Of a stretch of 64,000 nt of DNA, positions 23,696 through 33,100 are shown in pieces (the first letter of the stretch is position 1; each line of letters begins with the position of its first letter). The position numbers were made by a program, and so were the translations under genes. Origin of the DNA: Geosiphon pyriformis (Eukaryota; Glomeromycota; Glomeromycetes; Archaeosporales; Geosiphonaceae); assembly GCA_016748015.1 (NCBI GenBank), contig JAAOMT010000525.1, forward strand, positions 58,324-122,323. Direction: 5' to 3'. The notes beneath the pieces are model-generated. The model ran no database searches and was not told where the DNA came from. It was given only the letters and a program-made list of their open reading frames with translations.

Positions 23696-25081
23696 ATGAA
23701 TTTGGAAAACTACAACAATCTCAAACAATATTTGGAAACATTAACAATCCCAACAGATTGGTTTCCAGATAAAAAACATCGACTACAACAACAAGCCAAA
23801 CAATATTTTCTACACAACAACATTATTTATCATCGAAATTTCAAAAACCCAAACAAACCACTCAGATTAATACAAAAACAGGAAAAAATGACCATCTTAT
23901 ACAACATGCACTCAGATCCTTCATTAGCACACTTTGGAAAAGATAGCACCACCCAAAGAACACTAGAATACTACTTTTGGCCTCGAATGAGGAAAGACAT
24001 TCACAAATATGTTGAGTTTTGTAATAATTGTTAAAGAAAAGAAAAAATACGCCCTATTGAACCATTAAATCTAATCAAAGTTGGACAACCCTTTGACCAA
24101 GTTGGTATCGATTTAGTCGGACCACTATCTATCACCACTCAAGGAAACCGTTATATTGCAGTAGCTGTAGACTATCTTACTAAATGGCCTGAAGCCAGAG
24201 CCATTCAATGAGCAGATACAAAATCAATAGCAAATTTCATCTATGAAGACATCATTTGTAAACACGGATGTCCAATTGAACTTTTATCTGATCAGGGGAC
24301 ACACTTTGTGAACAACCTGATACAAGAAATTTGCGAACAATTCAATGTCAAAAAACCTTTGTCTTTGCCCTACTATCCACAAACAAATGGACTTGTGGAA
24401 CATTTTAACAAAACATTGTGTGAGTCATTAGCCAAAGTCTTAACTGATTTTGAGCAAGAGTGGGATATCTTTATTCCATCAGTGTTGCTAGCATACAGAA
24501 CACTAAAACAAGATACCACAAAACACACACCATTTGATTTAACTTATGGAAGAACAGCAACATTACCAATTAATTTTACAGTGGAAACATACCTAGTACA
24601 ACCAATCAATGAAAACAATTTCCAAGAAACGCTTCAGTGAAGAGCCTACACTCTGCTTAGCACATTGGAAGAAAAACAATGAATAGCAGCCACCCATATT
24701 GAACACTCCCAAGCTTGACAAAAAGAACAGCATAATAACAAATTGCCTCCAGTCACCAATGAATTTAAAACCGGAAACAAAGTTCTCTTACACAGAACTA
24801 AAGCTGAAAAACAATGGAGTGGAAAATTTGAAAATAAATGAGATGGACCATTCTTTATCCATAAAGTCCTAGGCAATGGATCATACAAGCTAAGACTTGA
24901 TGACAAAATTCTAACAAAAGTTGCACATGGAGATTGTTTGAAACACTATCATTCCAGAAACAATCCTGAACCATTAATTCTACAAATTGGTAGACATTCC
25001 TCTTTAGTCAATCCCGAAGATATTTCCCAAAACTTAGAACCAATAGTTGTCATTGAACAACCTTCCAACCTGAACACTTAA
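23696..25081 (+). pseudogene. Integrase of B2
   Basis: ATG at 23696 follows the RNase H stop by 51 nt. The H-H-C-C zinc domain is intact apart from a TAA right after the second Cys pair (H-S-D...A-H-F-G...C-N-N-C). The core has Asp in V-D-Y-L-T-K-W-P-E-A, Asp in S-D-Q-G-T-H-F and Glu in N-G-L-V-E-H-F-N, so the DDE triad is complete. A GPY/F-like module follows. TGAs lie at about 24209, 24638, 24679 and 24839. Confidence 0.92.
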
Positions 25082-25187
25082 TTTAATTTTACTAGTTATT
25101 CTCTTATAATTTAGAAACAATCAAAACAAAAATAACATAAAAACCCATACACCAAAAATAATTTTCTTTTATTTCAAATTTCTTATA

Positions 25188-25907
25188 ATGACTATTCCTC
25201 AAAACATTCAACAATTATCCCAAAAACTAATGTTAGCTTTAAAAACAATACCCAAATTATCCATTACTGTTAGTGGAAACCACATTAATTATACCCAAAC
25301 AGAAGTAGTTATAAATTTAGCCCCAAATTTACAAAAATATCATCCATATAAGAAGAACACAAGAAGTTATTCTGGAATTCATCTGCCAGAACTTTTAAAG
25401 CTTGCTTTAAGAGAAAACCTAATGCTCACTCCAATTAGTATTCCACCAAATGCTACAATTCAACAAAGACTTCAACTGTGTTTCAAGAAGGAAAACACTG
25501 AATATTTTCCAATCTATAGATATTTCAACATTAGAAAAACACTCTATAAACGAAAACTGGAACTTACAACAGCAAACCTCACAAAAGAAGCCATTCAGAA
25601 ACAACTCCACAATGAATTTAAGACAACAGCTGGATCAACAAACAGTTGCTACAGGCTCAGAGCTGCTTTTAGACTTTATGACCTATTCTATACCTGTGAA
25701 AACATACTACAAAACCCAATTTTTCAATCTTTGAAGATTCAATACATTAGAAAGCTCACAGAACTGAAATTTCAACAATTTTCAGACCAAATTTCTTCAA
25801 TAATTTTGGATTATTATCTGGAAATGACAGACAGTACTTGGACTTCGACAGAGCTCAGTCTTGAGGAGGAGGTTATGTTACCAGATGAAATTAGAGATAT
25901 TATTTAA
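25188..25907 (+). CDS. ORF3 of B2, 239 aa, function unknown
   Basis: Intact frame from ATG 25188 to TAA 25905-25907. The N-terminus (M-T-I-P-Q-N-I-Q-Q-L-S-Q-K-L) resembles those of ORF3 in A and C. The middle is Lys/Asn/Tyr-rich; the C-terminal half looks helical (A-F-R-L-Y-D-L-F-Y; S-S-I-I-L-D-Y-Y-L-E-M). The acidic tail L-E-E-E-V-M-L-P-D-E is encoded by the purine tract and first 32 bp of the LTR. No signal peptide, membrane segment or known fold is evident, so it does not look like an envelope protein. Confidence 0.75.
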   Translation: MTIPQNIQQLSQKLMLALKTIPKLSITVSGNHINYTQTEVVINLAPNLQKYHPYKKNTRSYSGIHLPELLKLALRENLMLTPISIPPNATIQQRLQLCFKKENTEYFPIYRYFNIRKTLYKRKLELTTANLTKEAIQKQLHNEFKTTAGSTNSCYRLRAAFRLYDLFYTCENILQNPIFQSLKIQYIRKLTELKFQQFSDQISSIILDYYLEMTDSTWTSTELSLEEEVMLPDEIRDII

Positions 25908-26854
25908 CATGAAATTATCTTATAATTCCTATTATTAATTAGCATATATTATCATTTTAAATTATCACTTATTACATTAGCAAAAATGTCTGAAATTATT
26001 ATTTAATTAATAACCCAAATTGTACACAACACAAATGTAATCTAATTGCGATGATCAATCATGCAATACCCGAACTATGTAACATTCAAAAGTTTGCCGA
26101 AATTTGTAGAAATTTGCCGAAATAATTGATAGTTTACCGAAATATCTAATAGTTCATAGAAATAACTTGTAGTTCACCAAAATGTATTTTTAGTTTAGTG
26201 AAATTGTAGAAAATAGCAAAGTTCAAGTTCATAGAATAGTGTTATAACAAGTTGTATAAAAGAAGAGCTTTTTTCTTCAAGAAAATGTATCTTACTTTAG
26301 ATTTATCACTTAAAACCATTCCTATGTACACAAAAAAAAATAAATATCAAATAATTTAAAAAACCAAATTCTTTAATTATTGTACTTGGAAAATCCCCAA
26401 AACTCAACTAATGTTTTGAAATTGATTAGCTACCAATTTCAATAAACTGTTAGTGACTCCAAGCCTGGATCAAAAATATTTCCTTTAACAGAATTTTATT
26501 TCTTTCACATTTCTTTTATTTTTCTTTTATTTTTCTTATTACAATCATTAGGATAGCCTACAGACGAGATTCCTGTAGAAGAGTTGACTTTTACAGCAAA
26601 GTAACTACATATTTTTAGTGAGCTTCCAGACAAGTAATTCCTGGGAAAGAGTTGACATTTACTACAATGTAACTATATAAAGTAACTAGTATGGAATTGG
26701 CCATTCCACTTATAAGCCCAGCAGTTCAAATTATAAGAGATAATTTGAAGATAAATTCAGTTACTGGAGGTCTAACTACTTTCCGGAAATGTGAATTCAC
26801 AACAAATCAACATTAACAACATTCGAGAAAAAAGACCAAAAACCTCTGGTAACA
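25876..26854 (+). repeat. 3' LTR of B2
   Basis: It is 979 bp, TGTTACCAGA to TCTGGTAACA, preceded by purine tract GAGGAGGAGG. Array about 26087-26210, TATAAAA 26255-26261, AATAAA 26339-26344, intact hairpin 26418-26440. Differences from the 5' LTR are mostly transitions by eye. Confidence 0.95.
26418..26440 (+). other. Hairpin with palindromic loop in B2 3' LTR
   Basis: GAAATTG and CAATTTC form a 7-bp stem around ATTAGCTAC; palindrome TAGCTA is at 26427-26432. It begins 163 nt after TATAAAA and 79 nt after AATAAA. Confidence 0.55.
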
Positions 26855-27415
26855 ATGTGGAGGAATGTGCGACATATCGTGTCAATACATAATTTTAATA
26901 AGTGACTGGATAAGAAAAAGAACCCCAATAGAAGCAGCCTGGAAAAGAGCCGTACAGTGACTGGACAGTTGTCCACATAACGATGACAAAATTTGGCGAA
27001 TGGCACTCGCCAAAATCGAAGGGGCATTGTCTAAAGAAATAAAAACAATCAAAGACAACCCCCCAGAATCTTTAGAGCTTAACTGGGATGCAAAACCCAT
27101 TATAAATCTTCTGGATTCAGAACAATTCCATGAACACTACCAAGAATTAGCACCCACAAGGGAAGAACAAGAACAATGGTTAGAGCAGTTGAATGCTTGA
27201 CTATGTCAACACTATCTAATTCCCTGTGACTTTCAGTATTGTAATGAGTGTAACCTCATTTACAATCCACTACCACATATAATTTATACAATCCCTGAAG
27301 AGGAAAAACCAATCAGCAGATGTGCATCAGAATCGGAATCAATTTTTTATCCTGATTCAAACTCCAACAATGATGATGACAAAAACACCAGTTCCAGCTC
27401 CATTTAATATGGCAA
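26855..27415 (+). pseudogene. Element A, end of Cys-rich region
   Basis: Element A resumes here after B2: G-G-M-C-D-I-S-C-Q-Y, a helical segment with R-M-A-L-A-K-I-E-G-A-L, and the second Cys cluster (L-C-Q-H-Y, C-D-F-Q-Y-C-N-E-C at about 27199-27255). TGAs occur near 26956 and 27197. The coding sequence stops at 27415 where element C inserted and resumes at 37649 in the dUTPase lead-in. Confidence 0.8.
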
Positions 27416-27470
27416 TGTCATCTAAGTAGAAAAACCAATCCAAAGTTATAAAAAAACATGACCAAAATGT

Positions 27471-27660
27471 AACATAATACAGAATAATACACAATAACAT
27501 TGGATAACACATTATAACATTGGATAACATGTTATAACACAGGATAACACAGAATAGCACGCAATAACATAGAATAATGTGTTATAACACAGAATAACAC
27601 AGAATAACATGTAATAACGTCAGATAACATATTATAACATAGGATAACTAGCGATAACGT
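27471..27660 (+). repeat. Decamer tandem array in element C U3
   Basis: Nineteen consecutive units of exactly 10 bp with consensus near NNNATAACAN (for example GGATAACACA); the phase never slips. The 3' LTR carries the same array with 17 units (about 36624-36796). The two missing units equal the 20-bp difference in LTR length. It lies about 90 bp upstream of TATAAAA. Confidence 0.9.
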
Positions 27661-28022
27661 AGAAAAACGAAGCAATAACAGAAACAACAAAGCAATAGCT
27701 AGCAATAGTAAGACAATTGAAAGCAATCCTGTAAAACCAAAAGAATGTATAAAAGCAAGTAGTTGTAGAAGTGAGAAAAGACAGAGAAGAAAAAATAGAT
27801 ATGAACCTCTAGACCAGAAATTAAAATATCCATACCCCTTCATCCTTTATTATCTTCCCTATTTCATTTCCTAAAATAAATCAATTATTAAAAGAAATCA
27901 GAATCATGAATTCATGTTCTCGAACTTCGTGAAATTTACGTGAATTAACCCTTGTCTCATACCTCTGTTCTAGAACAGAAGCTCTTAGCATAACTGCCTC
28001 GAACCTATTAACAATTTGAACT

Positions 28023-28045
28023 AATTGCTCTTGATCACAGCAATT
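28023..28045 (+). other. Hairpin with palindromic loop in element C LTR
   Basis: Stem AATTGC with GCAATT, loop TCTTGATCACA containing TGATCA. The loop differs from element A's at one base while stem pairs covary. The 3' LTR copy near 37157-37179 keeps the loop but has two mispairs in the stem. Confidence 0.6.
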
Positions 28046-28510
28046 GACAATACTAATTTATCTTTTCTCTTTTTTCTTTTCTTTTCTTTTTCTTTTTCTT
28101 TCTTTTTCTGTCTTAATTTTTTTGTGGAGTGGCAACATAGTAAAATCGACTGTCTGGAAATAGACTTCATAATAGCCTGGTAAAAGAGGGAAGCTTCCCC
28201 TAAGTTTTGGATATTAACATTATCTTGTTAGCTTACTAGAAGGGTGAAAAGACAATGCCAGACCCTAATGACTGCACTCGTTAGCTCGGAGAAGAAAGCT
28301 CACATTTACGAAAAAACATTGCAATCGACGAAAGACAAACTCTGTGCCTTATAACCAAAGAACTCAACAGATAAAATTCACATCCAGAAATAGACCTTCA
28401 GAGACTGATAATCAAGACTAAGCCAACAGAATTACACGAAAGACGCATCATCAATAATTGAGAGCACCAAATGTTACTATTTCCCATACCCACCAAGTTT
28501 ACCCGTAACA

Positions 28511-28530
28511 TTTGGTGCTCCCTGTGAGGT
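28511..28530 (+). other. Primer binding site of element C
   Basis: TTTGGTGCTCCCTGTGAGGT follows the LTR end; identical to element A over 20 bases. Confidence 0.7.
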
Positions 28531-28572
28531 TATAAATCCACAGAGACAGAGCACCCCCAAAAATACATAAAA

Positions 28573-30240
28573 GTGGTGACTATTAGAACAATAGGAAAAG
28601 ACCACTCCTCATACGAAAAAACACTATTTCAATACTTTCAAAAAAACTTAGGAATACCAGCAGGAACCACTTACACAGAAAGTGATTTTTGTAACTATAT
28701 TAATGCAAAAATCAACTGCTTGTTAGACTGCGCAACTGATACAGGAAAACTTGGAGAACAAATCTATCAAAGTTTACTAGGGTATTCAACAGCCACAACT
28801 ACCCGAGCAATCGCTGAAACTCTGCGCATAATCGATACAGACATTAAATATTACATGGCACAATGATTCCCTCAAGTACAACAACCAGTGGAATCCGATC
28901 CTGAGGAATACAAAAATGAATCCAACAAATCTGTAACTGCCTAAGCCAAGTCCACAGTCAACAAGAAACCAAGGATCCTCTCCCCAACAACTCCATCATA
29001 CCATTAGACACCCTAAAGTAGAATTGTATTCAACCCACCTCCGGAAACTCAGTCAGAAACACCACGAACTCCTGGAAATCCACATCCTTGGAATCAACAC
29101 AGTTGGACCAAATCACTAGGAGAATACAGATCGCTGTTTGGAAATCTTAATCCAGCAGCTGGTCAAACAGAAAGAAACCCATCAACTTGGAAACAGCTAC
29201 CAGCACAAAACCTAGCAGAATCAGCATCTCCTCTGATGGAAAAAACAGCTATCTTACAACTTATTGGTTCAAGTGACAAAGGAAAGCAACCAGCATTAGC
29301 ACCCAGAGAACACTTGAATACACGGACACCAATCCTTTTAAACATAACCAGTAACACCCCACCCATTAATCAGATCATGGCTTACCAAGATATCACTAAA
29401 TTGGAAAAATTCTCTGGTGAAAAAGATAACGCATATTCTTGGATCGTGGATGCTGAGAAAGCAATTACCGCTAATGGTTGGAACGACAACCACACAGTTC
29501 AGGCACTGCCATTCTTTCTGACCAAAACCGCCAATTCGTGGTACCAGAGCCTGGCAGAGAAGCCTATTTCCTTTACCGAGTTTAAACTCGCATTTCTGCA
29601 ATACTTCTGTGACCCCAATATGTTAATCCGATTGCAGAATCAATTCAGCATAATTAAACAAAAAGATCATGAAGCAGTAACTACTTATCTCGGACGATTC
29701 AATCAAATCCTGCATCAAATATTAGCTATCGAAAGGAACTACTACACCATGGTGCAAGTTCTTAATCAATTCATTAAAGGATTGTGGAGTAGTATTCTAA
29801 GATTCATAAGACCCTGCCATCTGACCAGTTTACAAGACGCCGTCACTCTCACTTGCAATTTTGAGTCTGCAGAACAAGAAGCGAACCATACCCAAACCAT
29901 TAATTTAGCCATTAATGGAACTTCTGACATTGACACAAAAATAACCCAATTGAGTGAGAAACTAACTCAGAAAATTGAGGGATTCTTAGCCAGAACTACA
30001 GAAACTTACCAACCACTCCAACGGAGAGAAAATAACAACAACAGCAGATACCCACAGCAACAGAACTGTCAGCAACAGCAACAATCTTGGAGATCTGATC
30101 TCTGCAACTGCTACTACTGCCAGAAACCTGGACACATTGTCCGTGATTGCAGAAGGAAAATCATGGACCAAAATCAAGAAAACCCATACCAGCAATCCAG
30201 ATATCAGCAAACCATGGTATCCCAATATTCTATACCTTAG
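28573..30240 (+). pseudogene. Gag of element C
   Basis: The frame starts with GTG-GTG-ACT after AAAA, with no in-frame ATG. The N-terminal domain (Y-E-K-T-L-F-Q-Y-F) is open to 28866. After stops the frame is open again from 29236 to 30240, holding the Gag domain (W-I-V-D-A-E-K-A; A-L-P-F-F-L-T-K-T-A-N-S-W-Y-Q-S-L) and a zinc knuckle C-Y-Y-C-Q-K-P-G-H-I-V-R-D-C at 30109-30150. This is the longest intact gag segment in the window. Confidence 0.9.
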
Positions 30241-31050
30241 AATCAACCACCCCTATATGCACAACAGGTCCTGTATACTCAACCACCACCCCAGAATTAT
30301 TATCAACCACCACCAATGACACAAGCAATCTCTTACTATTAAACTTCCCCTTACAGCCTGTCCAAACCTCGAGCTATAGACTATAATCAGGGATGGAGGA
30401 ATTCCAACAACAATCAGGTGCAAACCAACAGTAAATCATCTCGACCAATCCCTCGCGGTCCTGTCCAATCTCAACCAACACCAACTGGATACCCGAATCA
30501 AGCTTCCTATCTCAGTCTTATGGAAGACTAGGGTTTTGATAAATCTATACCTGTGGAAAAGGAGGATATAAAACAAATCTCCCAACCTTCCAAGCAAACA
30601 AAAAGCAATATTCCACTAGCCACTATTACCAAAGACACCACCCTAGCCGCCATATTTCTTTTTGATATCAATAATTTAAACACACATAGCTTTTTTAGTG
30701 GAGCAGCCATCAATCAGGGTAAACCAATAACGGCTCTATACACTGATGCCAGAGTCGGAGGAATAGACATTAAATTAATCCTGGATAGCGGATCAGCCAG
30801 TAGCATAATTACAAAACAGCTCATAGACCAACTAGGTCGCCGAGTAAACCATGCTGCTACCGCCTGGATCATTACAGCAGATGGGAACACAAAAACCCTG
30901 ATAGAAGAAATTGACAACTTCCCCTTTGAGATTAATGGAATCCAAATCTCTACCAAAGTACTCATTATGGAAGCTACTCAATATCAAGCTCTAGTAGGAA
31001 ATGACTGGTTGTCAAAAGCCAACACTATTCTCGACTGGAACACCTAAGAA
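30241..31050 (+). pseudogene. Linker and protease of element C
   Basis: A Gln/Pro/Tyr-rich linker with stops is followed by an open 164-codon segment (30553-31047). It contains L-I-L-D-S-G-S-A-S-S-I-I near 30775 and A-L-V-G-N-D-W-L near 30991, an intact retropepsin core. A TAA ends it where A has Gln or Glu. Confidence 0.88.
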
Positions 31051-32100
31051 CTTCAACTCATGTTCAATAGACAACATGCCCGAGTCCCAGCTACGTGCAG
31101 ACACTTTAAAAACCAACATACCAAGGAACCCCTTATTGAATTCGAAGACACATCAATGCCACCAACTATCGAGACCTATCAGGTTTCATGGGCAGATAAT
31201 TATTGAACTGAACTACCCCCACCACCAACCTGGAAAGAAAAAGGAAAAGGCAGAGCCGAAGAAGAACCCCAATCATCATCACTAGGATACGTAACCTCGG
31301 ACCAAAGAAACTTATTTTACCAACCCCCAAGACTAATATGTGTTGATTGTGGAAAAAAACTATCCACTATGGGCGCATGTATTGAGGACAACAAAGAATG
31401 GCCCACCACCACTAAATACTATTGCAGGCCTTGTTTACTGGAAAGATTTGGATGACCAAAATGACAAGGCAAGTGGAACCACATGCCATGCCTTGCATGT
31501 GGTAAAATCTTACCAAATGAAGGACTCTGGAATGATGTGCTGGGCAGAGGAGAAACATGCAATGAGGCTTGTCAATACATCATATTAATTAACAATTGGG
31601 TACGAAAGAAAACTCCCATCGAGGACGCTTAGAAATGAGCACTTAACAGACTAGACGGTTATCTACACGATAACCATGAAATCTGGAGAATGACAAGCGC
31701 CAAGGCCGAAGGCGCCATGCCCAAAAAAATACGAGAAATTAAGGACAACCCTTGGATGCCTGAATATACTGGACCCAACTACCCTGAGGATGATTTCTTC
31801 ACAGATAACCCAGATGTATTTCAGAACCAATATCAGGAATTGGCCCCAACTCACAAGGAACAGGAGCAAAGATTGGCTGATTTGAATACCAAACTATGCG
31901 ATCACTGTTTGATCTTTTGTCACTTCCAGTACTGCGATGAATGTGATCTCATGTTCAATCCATCTCCAAGAATACTGTTTCCAATTACCGAACTACCTGA
32001 ACCCAAAAAAGAGGTATTGATTACTGAGGACATGTTATTTCAAGATCCAACTGAGAATACTGAAACAGAACAGTATCTTGCATATCCCGACCTATCCAAA
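31051..32100 (+). pseudogene. Cys-rich region of element C
   Basis: The first cluster reads C-V-D-C-G-K-K-L, Y-Y-C-R-P-C, C-L-A-C-G-K-I-L and C-N-E-A-C-Q-Y (31329-31590). The second reads L-C-D-H-C, C-H-F-Q-Y-C-D-E-C (31888-31950). A helical spacer with M-T-S-A-K-A-E-G-A-M lies between. Cys spacing is conserved with A and B2. Two TGAs lie near 31453-31463 and stops near 31631. Confidence 0.78.
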
Positions 32101-32550
32101 GAACTAGAGCTAAAATGGTACAGTGACAATAAGGAAGGAATCTGTCCTGAAAGAGTGCATAACACTGATGCCGGTTTCGACTTATGATACCCTAGACAAT
32201 CATTCATTATTATAGTCCCATATTCTCTCGTAAAAATAGATCTTAAAATAGCATTAGAAATTCTTATTAGTACAATGGTACAAGTTGCCTCTCAATCTAG
32301 TTTAGCCAAGAAAAAAATTGACATAAAAGAAAGAATTATTGATGCCAGTTACATGGAAAACATCATCGTGATGCTACAGAACAATTTGGACAGACTCTAC
32401 AAAATAGAATCACAAGAAAAAATTGCCCAAGCTATCTTCTTACCCTTAGTCAAAATACCCCAATTAACTCTGGTAACAACCCAAGAAGAGTTAAGCCTCA
32501 CTGCCCGAGGAATCAACGGGTTTGGATCAAGTGGAAGAGGAAACGTACCA
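32101..32550 (+). pseudogene. dUTPase domain of element C
   Basis: Lead-in L-K-W-Y-S-D-N, then D-A-G-F-D-L, A-S-Q-S-S-L-A, I-I-D-A-S-Y (Gly to Ser in motif 3), K-I-A-Q-A and G-F-G-S-S-G. A TGA stands directly after motif 1 (32185). Confidence 0.9.
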
Positions 32551-33100
32551 GTTAATTTTATAAAGGAAGACAGTGACCAGGTAGAATTTATCCACACTGA
32601 CACTGTCATCTCCATTTCCCCATACCAACAATACATCCTCAAGGTGAATTGAAAAATCTAAGATCAAGTCTTATTATTCAAAGCCAGTTCCGAAATCTGT
32701 TTCCTAGCCAATGTTGCTAATCTATACCTACCAGCCAAAGCCCATAAACACTTCAAAATCTCCATCCACAACCTGACAGAAGATGTTATTGAAATTCCTG
32801 AAGGAACCCTCATCAGTTTCATATCCGTAGATAGTCAGAATCCTGAAAAACCCCAGTTCATTCCAGATTTCACACAATTATTTTTATTCTGTAACATTAC
32901 CTTACAAGTATAGAATTTGCCAAAAGAAAGTTACTTGTTCATACCAGAAGAGATCAATAAATTGAATTTAGGAAATTTAAGTACCCTGTAACAAATGCAA
33001 CTCAAAGTCCTTCTGAATCAGTATGCCGATGTCTTTGCCAGTGAAAATAAGTTCAGACGCACTGACATTGTGAAGCATCAAATTGATACAGGAGATGCTT
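32551..33100 (+). pseudogene. Linker between dUTPase and RT, element C
   Basis: In frame with the flanking domains and broken by TGA, TAG and TAA codons (for example 32650, 32911, 32989, 33100). It retains I-P-E-G-T and the Leu-rich helix preceding RT. Confidence 0.65.

Larger units (their letters stand above)
16975..26854 (+). mobile_element. Full-length Ty3-type LTR retrotransposon B2 (family B)
   Basis: 9880 bp with LTRs 16975-17963 and 25876-26854. Flanks ACGT and ATGT form a 4-bp duplication differing by one C/T transition. It interrupts the Cys-rich domain of element A. Gag to RT stays in one frame (positions divisible by 3) from about 18009 to 22829, broken only by stops; a one-base deletion near 22812 then shifts RNase H. 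Confidence 0.96.
27416..28510 (+). repeat. 5' LTR of element C
   Basis: It is 1095 bp and starts TGTCATCTAAG, decayed from TGTTACCCGAG in the 3' LTR, and ends ACCCGTAACA. Array 27471-27660, TATAAAA 27748-27754, AATAAA 27875-27880, hairpin 28023-28045, TACTAAT 28051-28057 followed by a long pyrimidine tract to about 28110. Confidence 0.94.

Noticed and set aside
25188-25907. ORF3 as an envelope gene
   Set aside because: No signal peptide, membrane anchor or cleavage-like site is visible.
27471-27660. Decamer array considered as a CRISPR array or satellite
   Set aside because: No spacers; it is contained in both LTRs of element C and is fungal promoter sequence.
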